A program made the position numbers and the translations under genes. Below, piece after piece: positions 8,631 through 15,329 of a stretch of 64,000 bases of DNA. The notes beneath the pieces are model-generated. The model saw nothing but the letters and a program-made list of their open reading frames with translations. It did no database searches and was not told the origin of the DNA. Each line of letters begins with the position of its first letter. Position 1 is the first letter of the stretch. Origin of the DNA: Bizionia argentinensis JUB59 (lineage in GTDB: Bacteria; Bacteroidota; Bacteroidia; Flavobacteriales; Flavobacteriaceae); assembly GCF_000224335.1 (NCBI RefSeq), contig NZ_AFXZ01000025.1, forward strand, positions 1 to 64,000. Reading direction: 5' to 3'.

Positions 8631-11600
8631 TATTTAGTTTCGATGTAAGATTCTGATATTACAATTTGTGGTTTGCTGAATAGTGATGCTCTTTGTGCCT
8701 TAATACGAGCTGTATCACTAAAATTCATTTGTTTAATTACATCATTAAATAGTGTTTCAATTACAACATTAACATCATTTATAGTGTTTTTTTTCATAAA
8801 CTGATAAATCTTATTTGCTAACTGCCTGTGAGAACCGTTATAGATTTCATCATGAGCCCTCTTCAATTGATTCTTTATAAATTCATTTTCAGTTAAACCA
8901 ATATACAATTCTAAATCACCTATTACTTTATTTTCTCTTTGTGATAATTGAGCTTTAGTTACATTTTTTGTTTCAATTTTTTTTGCAATAGTTTTAAAGT
9001 GCGTTAAGGCTTTTGTGACTTGTTTATGATGATTTTCTGGTAGTTTAACAGCTTTCTCTTTACTGTTTGCCTTAAATATATTTGCAGCGTTTACAAAGGT
9101 TAATTCGTGTACTACATTATTTTCGTCAGTTTTATAAAATACTCCAGGATGCCCTTCACTTTTAATATAAGTTATTGACGCATTATCTACATTAATAAAA
9201 GAATCTATCTTACTTGCTTTACGAGCAATACGAGATTTTTTAGGAATGTTTTTTATCTCATTAAATTTATTAATATTCTTATTTTTAAAACTCCTTAACT
9301 CTTGTAAAAGTAATAGTGTTTCATTTAGCTCTTGTTTTAATTTAGAACCATACAAACCAGCTTCACCTACTTCTTCTAACTGCGAATAGATTTGACTATC
9401 CTCACCAAATACACTATGAAATGCTTGTAGCTTTTTTATTGCTGTATTAGTTAGTTTTATTTGATTATCTGATTTATCTGATGGGTAAAAATTAAAAACG
9501 TGTATTTCGTCTGCTTCTGTACCAATACGGTTAACTCGACCAATACGTTGCATTAATCTTGTTGAGTTCCAAGGAACGTCATAATTAACAATTACATTAG
9601 AACGATGCAGGTTTATTCCTTCCGCTAATACTTCAGTTGTAAAAATTAGATTGTAATCATTTTTCCAATCTACTTTATCTTGATTTGCATCAAAATTTTC
9701 TAATATGGTTGGAAATTTATCTTTTCTATTAGCGGCACTAATAGTCAATATTTTTTCAATTCCTATACTATTTAAAGAATCACTCAAATAATTTATGGTC
9801 TCTTTTGATTCAGAGAATATTACTAACTTACCAGAATGATTATTCTTTGTATTTAAGAATTTAGTTTTTAAATCTGCTATAAATTTATCCAGCTTAGGGT
9901 CATAATCAATTTTAGCCCATTCATCAACTAACAATTTTATTTTCTTTTTATCTGCCTTTAATAAATCAATAAAGTCTTCTTTAAAAGCACCATCTCCATA
10001 GGTTTCATTATTTCCACCTTTTTCATTCATTTTCTTTTCTAACTCTTCCTCTTTACCTTCATTAAGGTATTTGTTTACATCAACATCAGGTGCTATATAT
10101 ACTTTGCCATCCTCGAACATCTTAATCATATGATTCGTATTCGTATGTAACCTTGATAATGACATTTTAAAAGCATAGAAACTACTTTCCAAACGTTTTA
10201 CCAATAACGTTTTCATTATTGCAGCTAATCTCTTTGAAATGGATTCTACATTACCATATCGTTTTCTGTCCTCTTCATTTATTAAAAACTCAATAGCTCT
10301 ATATCTATAAAACCCGATACCATCAACAGGGTTTCTATTTTCATCCATTGATGTCAACATGGTAATTGTAGTATCGAATAATTGACTTAATTCATCGTCA
10401 AACTCGTATCTAACTTCGTTAGGTGGATTTATTTTAGGAAATATAATGCCTTGTTCGGTAATATCTTTTTTAAAGTCCTCATTGTTTTCAATATCAGTAC
10501 GACTTCTTCTTATGACTAAAGGTTCTATTACCTTATCTCGAATTTTATCGAAAATAGCTTTGACCTTTTTTATATCAAGAATATCATCTTTTTTTAATTC
10601 ATCATACTCATCTTTTAGAGGTGTGAAAAATGATTGTAAATCTTTCACACTTGGCAGATTAGCATTCCTTTTATCTTGAAATAAATAGATTTGATTTTCA
10701 ATATCAGCAGGATGATTATTTAATGGTGTAGCAGAAAGTAACATTACTTTTTTACGAGTATCTCCATTAGACCCTGGTATTCTTCTATCTGTTTTTGTAA
10801 TTGTTTGCAATTTCTCATACATATTAGAGGTGTCATTTCTAAATTTATGAGCCTCGTCAATTATAATTAAATCGTATTCATTTGGATTAGGATAATTTAG
10901 ATACTTATCTTCCAAAACCTTATGAAGACTCCCTGTTGACACGAAGTAAGTATTGTTATCTATATGAAAATCTTTAATTGTTGTTTTCCAGTTATCTTCT
11001 AATGCAGGTGGATAGATTACTAATATTTTAGAATGGTACCCATTTTCAAAGACAAACTTCTTTGCTATAATTGCAGCAACAATCGTTTTACCTAATCCAA
11101 CAACATCTGCTAAAAAGAAGCCATTGTATTTCATCAATTTCTCATAGCCTTCAATTGCGGCTTCTGATTGATAAGTAAGTCTTAAATATTTATCTGGAAG
11201 TAATAAATCAATATTTGTTGGATCGTATTCAATACGTTTACCAAAATATTCAATTAATAATTTAATATATAGTTCAAATGGTGTGAAGTTATCATTTAAA
11301 AATGTTTCCTCTTTTAAACCAGAAATGTCGACGGGTAGAATATCTATTGATTCTCTCCAAAGTAATTCAAACTCTTCTGTAGCAAAACGTATATCATCGT
11401 AATCTCTTAATTCAACATTAAATTCGTAGTTTGATTTTTCTCTTGACCCTAAACCAGATTCAGTAAGATTAGAAGAACCTGTTATTACGCTACCTGTTGA
11501 ATATTCGTTAAATTCTTTGGGTTTAAAGATGTAGATTTTAGCATGTAAATTCTTTTCAGGATGCGCTTTAATCGTTATTTTTTTACTTACAATATCTTCT

Positions 11601-11941
11601 ATGAATTGTAAAATCCCATCCTCTATGTCTTTTGAGTAATCAGCTCCTTGAATATCCTCTTTTAGTTTTTTTATAAACTCATCTTTGGTTTCTTGTGGGT
11701 CTATAATATGCTGTTGACCTAATGAGTGATATTTCTCTAAAATTACATCTACATTTATTCCTACTAAAATGCGAATTTCAGGTATGTTTTCTAAATATGG
11801 TCTTAACTTGAAATACCCTGTAGCTCTAAAATAGCCAACTAAAGCATCGAAATTATGGATGTTAGGTAAGTTCTTGAAAACTCCTTCGAACTTTTTTAAT
11901 AAGCTGTTATTTGATTTATTAGTGAAAAACTTTGTTGACAT
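8630..11941 (-). CDS. PLD-nuclease and SNF2-type helicase fusion
   Basis: In this 1103-residue protein the N-terminal PLD domain has the HxK pair H133/K135 and GSSNLT at 155-160, giving one PLD active site. The SNF2 helicase part follows: motif I VVGLGKT ending at 286, DEAH at 362-365, SAT at 403-405, and motif VI QRIGRVNRIG at 798-807 in the second RecA lobe. It is the first gene of the operon. A PLD-helicase plus adenine methyltransferase plus ATPase matches my memory of the restriction-like (RL) type of defence locus described in surveys of defence islands. It is expected to translocate on and cut non-self DNA. The reaction is inferred from the family. Confidence 0.9.
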   Translation of the reverse strand: MSTKFFTNKSNNSLLKKFEGVFKNLPNIHNFDALVGYFRATGYFKLRPYLENIPEIRILVGINVDVILEKYHSLGQQHIIDPQETKDEFIKKLKEDIQGADYSKDIEDGILQFIEDIVSKKITIKAHPEKNLHAKIYIFKPKEFNEYSTGSVITGSSNLTESGLGSREKSNYEFNVELRDYDDIRFATEEFELLWRESIDILPVDISGLKEETFLNDNFTPFELYIKLLIEYFGKRIEYDPTNIDLLLPDKYLRLTYQSEAAIEGYEKLMKYNGFFLADVVGLGKTIVAAIIAKKFVFENGYHSKILVIYPPALEDNWKTTIKDFHIDNNTYFVSTGSLHKVLEDKYLNYPNPNEYDLIIIDEAHKFRNDTSNMYEKLQTITKTDRRIPGSNGDTRKKVMLLSATPLNNHPADIENQIYLFQDKRNANLPSVKDLQSFFTPLKDEYDELKKDDILDIKKVKAIFDKIRDKVIEPLVIRRSRTDIENNEDFKKDITEQGIIFPKINPPNEVRYEFDDELSQLFDTTITMLTSMDENRNPVDGIGFYRYRAIEFLINEEDRKRYGNVESISKRLAAIMKTLLVKRLESSFYAFKMSLSRLHTNTNHMIKMFEDGKVYIAPDVDVNKYLNEGKEEELEKKMNEKGGNNETYGDGAFKEDFIDLLKADKKKIKLLVDEWAKIDYDPKLDKFIADLKTKFLNTKNNHSGKLVIFSESKETINYLSDSLNSIGIEKILTISAANRKDKFPTILENFDANQDKVDWKNDYNLIFTTEVLAEGINLHRSNVIVNYDVPWNSTRLMQRIGRVNRIGTEADEIHVFNFYPSDKSDNQIKLTNTAIKKLQAFHSVFGEDSQIYSQLEEVGEAGLYGSKLKQELNETLLLLQELRSFKNKNINKFNEIKNIPKKSRIARKASKIDSFINVDNASITYIKSEGHPGVFYKTDENNVVHELTFVNAANIFKANSKEKAVKLPENHHKQVTKALTHFKTIAKKIETKNVTKAQLSQRENKVIGDLELYIGLTENEFIKNQLKRAHDEIYNGSHRQLANKIYQFMKKNTINDVNVVIETLFNDVIKQMNFSDTARIKAQRASLFSKPQIVISESYIETK

Positions 11942-12025
11942 TAAACTTGTTTAAATTATGTCATAAATTTAACAATCTTTTTGTCGTTGACAGTGGAAAT
12001 TGAAAAAAAATAAAATTACGCTATA

Positions 12026-12057
12026 CAAGACTATTATTACAACAATAGCGAATCAAC
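12026..12057 (-). promoter_or_regulatory. Possible promoter of the defence-like operon
   Basis: On the minus strand GTTG at 12057-12054 and TAGTCTTG at 12033-12026 are 20 bp apart. This fits the Bacteroidota pattern TTG, 19-21 bp, TAnnTTTG with one mismatch in the -7 box. Transcription would start near 12019 and give a leader of about 78 nt before the helicase ATG at 11941. The sequence match alone is weak support. Confidence 0.35.
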
Positions 12058-12156
12058 GTTACATTCAAGGTGGGTTTCACAAATACATTAAAAAGAAATA
12101 TTGTGATATAATTCGGAAGTTGGAGATTTACTCGTCAGTATAGCACCTAAATCTGA

Positions 12157-12229
12157 CCTGTAATTGGCCTGTGATAATTTGATTACGTACTGTGATTGAC
12201 CTGTAATTGACCTGTGATAGTCCTGTGAT
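12157..12229. repeat. Six CCTGTRAT repeats on an 11-bp helical phase
   Basis: CCTGTAAT or CCTGTGAT (once ACTGTGAT) begins at 12157, 12168, 12189, 12200, 12211 and 12222. Spacings are 11, 21, 11, 11 and 11 bp, so all lie on about the same face of the helix. Such phased direct repeats are typical iterons bound by a replication initiator, or operators for a cooperative repressor. The last copy runs into the left arm of the inverted repeat. Confidence 0.75.
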
Positions 12230-12275
12230 TTTGACTACACAAGTGGTCAAGTTGATGACAGGTGTAGTCAAAATC
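12227..12275. repeat. 14-bp perfect inverted repeat next to the iterons
   Basis: GATTTTGACTACAC at 12227-12240 is exactly complementary to GTGTAGTCAAAATC at 12262-12275 with a 21-bp spacer. There is no T-run, so a terminator is unlikely. Its contact with the last CCTGTGAT repeat suggests a joint protein-binding site or a cruciform-forming origin element. Confidence 0.7.
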
Positions 12276-12359
12276 GCAGAAATTATCGCTTTCTGATGGT
12301 TAAAAAAGTTATTGTTTTAAAAATTGGTTAAACATAAATATCCTAAATGAGAATCTAAA

Positions 12360-13232
12360 TTAAGCTACCTTTTTAGAAGGCAATAGAAAATCAACCAAAT
12401 CATCACCAGCATCAAGGTCTAAACTTTCTAATAAATGGCTACAAGTTATGCTATAACCTTTCTTTTTTAGTTGTTTCGCTGTTTTATTCCAATCTTGAAA
12501 TTCTGTTTTATCGGGAAAAGCAATTATTTTACGGTCTTGCAAAGGTTTTAATAGCTTAGATTTAAAGTTAGATTTACTACCTGTTGCCATCCAGATAATA
12601 TCTCGTCTAAAAATGCTCAATATAATAGCTGTTTTTTCTGACTCTACTATTCCAACTGTTTTAATGTCACTTTCACATAAATTATGAAATCCAAATAAAC
12701 ATTGTTGTAATACAAAATCCTTAATGTGTAATACACGATGTAACCATGAAATATAACTGAATGGCTTCTTGACTCTTTTACCTGTATATGCATCATACAA
12801 CATCACTTTTCCAGCGTGAACCGTAATACATTCGTCAACTTGAAGAAATACCGTAGCACCTTTCCAATGATTTGACGTTCCTATAAAAAACTTTTGTATG
12901 ACCTCCTCCACATCTACTGAAGGGAAAAACTGTAATAAATATAGAATAAAATTGTTTTCCATGTGATTCTTACCAAACATAGCAATAGTATCATCCTTAT
13001 GATAAGTTGGTATTTCTGGCTTATAGTTTTCTGGGAGTATTGAGATAGGTGTATTACCTTTTGGCGTAAAATGATAGGCACATTTACCTTCTCTATCACA
13101 TCTGCCAATATGGTGATCTAAATAGTGTTTTGTTTCTGTTTCTATATACTTCACCAATGTGTTTTTCTGACATTGTGGACATCGAAACTTTTTACTTGAC
13201 TTATCTAATTGATATTTGTAGGTATTATTCAT
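12360..13232 (-). CDS. DUF6371-type primase-like protein (zinc ribbon plus Toprim-like)
   Basis: With the chosen start it has 290 residues. The N-terminal zinc ribbon reads CPQCQ followed by CDREGKC after about 25 residues. A later segment GIVESEKTAIILSIF then KIIAFPDKTEF has the look of a Toprim fold, with the acidic ESEKTA and the D of PDK. It belongs to the primase-like proteins of Bacteroidota mobile elements (DUF6371). An in-frame ATG at 13289 would add 19 residues, but those codons are simply a translation of the 9-bp repeat array (LRNLRA), so I start at the ATG at 13230-13232. It is last in the replication operon with the RepA-like ATPase and probably primes element replication. Confidence 0.8.
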   Translation of the reverse strand: MNNTYKYQLDKSSKKFRCPQCQKNTLVKYIETETKHYLDHHIGRCDREGKCAYHFTPKGNTPISILPENYKPEIPTYHKDDTIAMFGKNHMENNFILYLLQFFPSVDVEEVIQKFFIGTSNHWKGATVFLQVDECITVHAGKVMLYDAYTGKRVKKPFSYISWLHRVLHIKDFVLQQCLFGFHNLCESDIKTVGIVESEKTAIILSIFRRDIIWMATGSKSNFKSKLLKPLQDRKIIAFPDKTEFQDWNKTAKQLKKKGYSITCSHLLESLDLDAGDDLVDFLLPSKKVA

Positions 13233-13271
13233 AATAGTTGTTGGTTGGTTAATTATTCTTGGGTTATTAGC

Positions 13272-13349
13272 TCGTAAATTTCGTAGCATTCGTAATGAAT
13301 ACGAATATTACGGGGATTACGAGGATTACGAATTTTACGAGGGCTACGA
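13272..13349. repeat. Array 1 of inverted 9-bp repeats (TCGTAA / TTACGA)
   Basis: TCGTAA-type units begin at 13272, 13281 and 13290, and the reverse-complement TTACGA type at 13308, 13317, 13326, 13335 and 13344. Each step is exactly 9 bp, with TACGAA at the centre (13300-13305). The array therefore points inward from both sides. It lies just upstream of, and partly over, the long-start version of the primase-like gene. A binding array for a replication or regulatory protein is the likely role. Confidence 0.75.
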
Positions 13350-13427
13350 CTTGATTTTCATTTTAGTTTTTAATCGCCATAAGCGTTAATAGCATGAAAA
13401 TGCACATTACACATCGTGTATATAATT

Positions 13428-13514
13428 TCAAGCCGCTAACACAGAGCGACATAAGACATTCACCATCTTTTCTAAAGCAGTAAACGTTCTATTAAAAGTT
13501 GTTTTAAAGTTCAT
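13428..13514 (-). CDS. Possible 28-residue small protein between the arrays
   Basis: An ATG at 13512-13514 opens a 28-codon frame (MNFKTTFNRTFTALEKMVNV... ) ending in TGA at 13428-13430. It lies exactly between the two 9-bp repeat arrays. The product is basic and helical, with no recognised family. An open frame this short can occur by chance, so this is only a candidate. Confidence 0.25.
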   Translation of the reverse strand: MNFKTTFNRTFTALEKMVNVLCRSVLAA

Positions 13515-13523
13515 ATGTAGCAT

Positions 13524-13602
13524 TCGCAAGGGTCGTAACATTCGTAAAATTCGTATTTATCGTAATGGCTACGAACCTTACGAATTTTATGAGGGGTTAC
13601 TG
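13524..13602. repeat. Array 2 of inverted 9-bp repeats (TCGTAA / TTACGA)
   Basis: TCGTAA-like units begin at 13524, 13533, 13542, 13551 and 13560, followed by CTACGA/TTACGA/TTATGA units at 13569, 13578 and 13587. All steps are 9 bp. It is the same inward-facing design and the same core motif as array 1, 175 bp away. It lies just after the end of the 62-aa gene. Paired arrays of one motif suggest DNA looping or an origin-like complex. Confidence 0.75.
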
Positions 13603-13611
13603 TTTGGGTTT

Positions 13612-13800
13612 TCATATATTCAGTTTATCAAATAGGTATTCTAACGCATCTTCATCTGTGAATTTTACTTCACCTTTGGTCTCGTCAATTTTACTTGGAA
13701 ATTTTACAGGAAATATTTCAGATTTCAGCATATCGTATAGCTTCGCCAGCTCTTCCTGCGGAAGTGCTTTTGCTACACGATATACTGTTGATGCATCCAT
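13612..13800 (-). CDS. Small acidic protein of the replication operon
   Basis: This 62-residue protein starts MDASTVYRVAKALPQEELAKL and ends with an acidic stretch DEDALEYLFDKL. It is 4 bp downstream of the RepA-like ATPase gene, so it is very likely co-translated with it. No catalytic motif or family is recognised. The short helical form would suit a regulator or an adaptor of the ATPase. The frame is real by operon position and by its coding-like composition. Confidence 0.65.
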   Translation of the reverse strand: MDASTVYRVAKALPQEELAKLYDMLKSEIFPVKFPSKIDETKGEVKFTDEDALEYLFDKLNI

Positions 13801-13804
13801 TAGC

Positions 13805-14857
13805 CTATTTATCTAATCGTTTCAAGGTGTTTCTGACTGTCCCTTCACTAATGCGTAACTTAGATGCTATTTCTGTGTTTGGCAAACCTTCTTCTTTTAA
13901 GTCCATTACAGTACTATCCCGATCTGAAATATCTGAAGTGGTATAATGTCTTAAATGCTCCTCTTCGGATCCAATTCCTTCAAATACGAATTTCAAGAAG
14001 TTATGAGGGTTCTCAATTTTGCATACAGCCACATTTTCAGCGTGAAACACTTGCTCTGTATTACGCTGCTTTATCTGTTTGAGATAACGAAGTGCTGGCA
14101 TGGAAGCACTTTCCCCAATAGCAAAAGCACTATCACAAAAGTTCATGAGCATCTTACTACCCGCCAAATCATTTTTGGTGATTGGTTTGGTAGCATCACG
14201 TTTAGGCGTATGTGCCAGCACTAAAATTGAAACCCCATGCTTTTTATTAAGTGCTTTAAGATGCTTCATAATTACAAGTGCATCTTTAGCTCTTTCATTA
14301 TCACTTTTTAGATAGGTTATATTATCAATGATTAAAACTTCAGCTTTATGCTTTTCTATAACTGTTTCAAATGAATGACATAAATAATCCTCGTAGTCCT
14401 TAAATTCTCTTGGCACATCGGCTTCTGTATTAATTTCTACTCTTAAAAAATTATCATGAAATATGTAGTGATCCTTATAATCATCAGAATACCGTTTTTC
14501 AAATTGTTTATCTGACAACTCAAAATCAAAGTAAGCCACTTTTTTAGATTCGGCTTCAATTTCAAAGCCATCTACAGCTTTTCCCTTACTTATACTATTA
14601 GCCATTTGTACAGCTAAAATTGATTTACCTACGTTTGTGTCTGCAAACAGAATACATAATTCACCTTCAAACCAAAATTTATCAAATAACAGTTTTGGTA
14701 TAGGTCGCATTTTGGCTTCCTGAATCCATTGATTTGCAGGTTTAACAAGAAAACAACTGGTAATGCTTTCTTGTTCTTTAGTTTTTTCTTGAAGCTCATC
14801 TATGTCATTATTGATCATTTCAAGTTTTTCTGGTTCAATTGTTTTTCTTTCTTTCAT
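13805..14857 (-). CDS. RepA-like hexameric ATPase/helicase with C-terminal HTH
   Basis: This 350-residue RecA-fold protein has the Walker A form ADTNVGKS around residues 72-79, Walker B VLIIDNITYLK near 175-185, and a sensor segment ILVLAHTPKRD near 210-220. This is the AAA_25/RepA class of replicative helicases of plasmids and phages. The last 40 residues (NTEIASKLRISEGTVRNTLK) form a LuxR/Fis-like helix-turn-helix, so the protein may also bind DNA, perhaps the nearby repeats. It follows the ribbon-helix-helix gene by 2 bp and precedes the 62-aa gene by 4 bp. With the primase-like protein it implies autonomous replication of the excised element. Confidence 0.85.
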   Translation of the reverse strand: MKERKTIEPEKLEMINNDIDELQEKTKEQESITSCFLVKPANQWIQEAKMRPIPKLLFDKFWFEGELCILFADTNVGKSILAVQMANSISKGKAVDGFEIEAESKKVAYFDFELSDKQFEKRYSDDYKDHYIFHDNFLRVEINTEADVPREFKDYEDYLCHSFETVIEKHKAEVLIIDNITYLKSDNERAKDALVIMKHLKALNKKHGVSILVLAHTPKRDATKPITKNDLAGSKMLMNFCDSAFAIGESASMPALRYLKQIKQRNTEQVFHAENVAVCKIENPHNFLKFVFEGIGSEEEHLRHYTTSDISDRDSTVMDLKEEGLPNTEIASKLRISEGTVRNTLKRLDK

Positions 14858-14859
14858 GT

Positions 14860-14997
14860 TTAAGCAAAAATAAAATGTTTGTCCATTAATACTTGTCGCA
14901 CATAGGCCGATACCGTTTGATTGTTTTCTTCCGCTCGTCTCTCAATTTCTTCACGCAGATAGTCCTCAATACGGATAGTTAATCCTGTTTTCTTCAT
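14860..14997 (-). CDS. 45-residue ribbon-helix-helix DNA-binding protein
   Basis: The ATG at 14995-14997 opens a 45-codon frame ending in TAA at 14860-14862. The product begins MKKTGLTIRIEDYLREEIE and continues with RRAEENNQTVSAYVRQVL. That is a beta strand (LTIRI) followed by two helices, the classic Arc/MetJ/CopG fold. Its ATG overlaps the stop of the 67-aa gene (ATGA) and its own stop is 2 bp from the start of the RepA-like gene. It is therefore firmly in the operon and is probably its autoregulator, possibly acting on the repeats upstream at 15253-15298. Confidence 0.85.
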   Translation of the reverse strand: MKKTGLTIRIEDYLREEIERRAEENNQTVSAYVRQVLMDKHFIFA

Positions 14998-15197
14998 GAT
15001 TTTTTAATTTTTAGGAGGTTTAATAAATAAGGAAACCACCCTAAGATTGATCTAATCTTGAGGTGGTTCAGTTTTGCAAATCCGAATAAAGGTGATATCA
15101 CCTTAACTGGATTAACATGTCTTTGCTCTAAAATGCTTAAGTAAGCATCAGTAGCTTTAATAAAATTTTGCAGTGATTCGTTCAACTGGTTGTCCAT
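14994..15197 (-). CDS. First gene of the replication operon, 67 residues, unknown
   Basis: The product starts MDNQLNESLQNFIKATDAYL and ends with a hydrophobic-basic stretch LGWFPYLLNLLKIKKS. It matches no family I know. The four-base ATGA overlap with the ribbon-helix-helix gene supports real translation. It lies directly downstream of two copies of a 13-bp repeat. It could be a regulator or an accessory replication protein. Confidence 0.55.
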   Translation of the reverse strand: MDNQLNESLQNFIKATDAYLSILEQRHVNPVKVISPLFGFAKLNHLKIRSILGWFPYLLNLLKIKKS

Positions 15198-15252
15198 TAG
15201 ATTTATGTTTAAATTCTAATGCCAATCTACAACGGCTTTTAAAAAATTAACC

Positions 15253-15298
15253 AGTTGAAAACATGGTGGAGAAACGTTATTTCATAGTTGAAAACATG
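15253..15298. repeat. Two 13-bp direct repeats upstream of the replication operon
   Basis: AGTTGAAAACATG occurs at 15253-15265 and 15286-15298, a 33-bp step, which is about three helical turns. The copies lie 56-101 bp upstream of the first gene of the operon. They are a plausible operator, for instance for the ribbon-helix-helix protein encoded just downstream. Confidence 0.5.
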
Positions 15299-15329
15299 AA
15301 TTTGCGGTGTTTTAGAAAAATCATAGTTT

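Larger units (their letters stand above)
11942..12359. other. Intergenic control/origin region with iterons and inverted repeat
   Basis: No convincing gene. Near the defence operon there is a possible promoter. Further right lie six 11-bp-phased repeats (12157-12229) and a 14-bp perfect inverted repeat (12227-12275). The region separates the replication operon from the defence operon, so it could serve as a replication origin, as an operator of the defence operon, or as both. Confidence 0.6.

Noticed and set aside
2035-11941. The operon as BREX, DISARM or a classical type I restriction system
   Set aside because: There is no PglZ, BrxC or BrxL for BREX, no DUF1998 protein for DISARM, and no HsdS or HsdR with type I layout. 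Only single components resemble those systems.
13272-13602. The 9-bp repeat arrays as a CRISPR array
   Set aside because: Units are far too short, there are no unique spacers of constant length, the orientation flips at the centre, and no cas gene is present.
13565-14315. Plus-strand open frames opposite the 62-aa and RepA-like genes
   Set aside because: They overlap well-supported minus-strand genes in an operon and have no recognisable domains.
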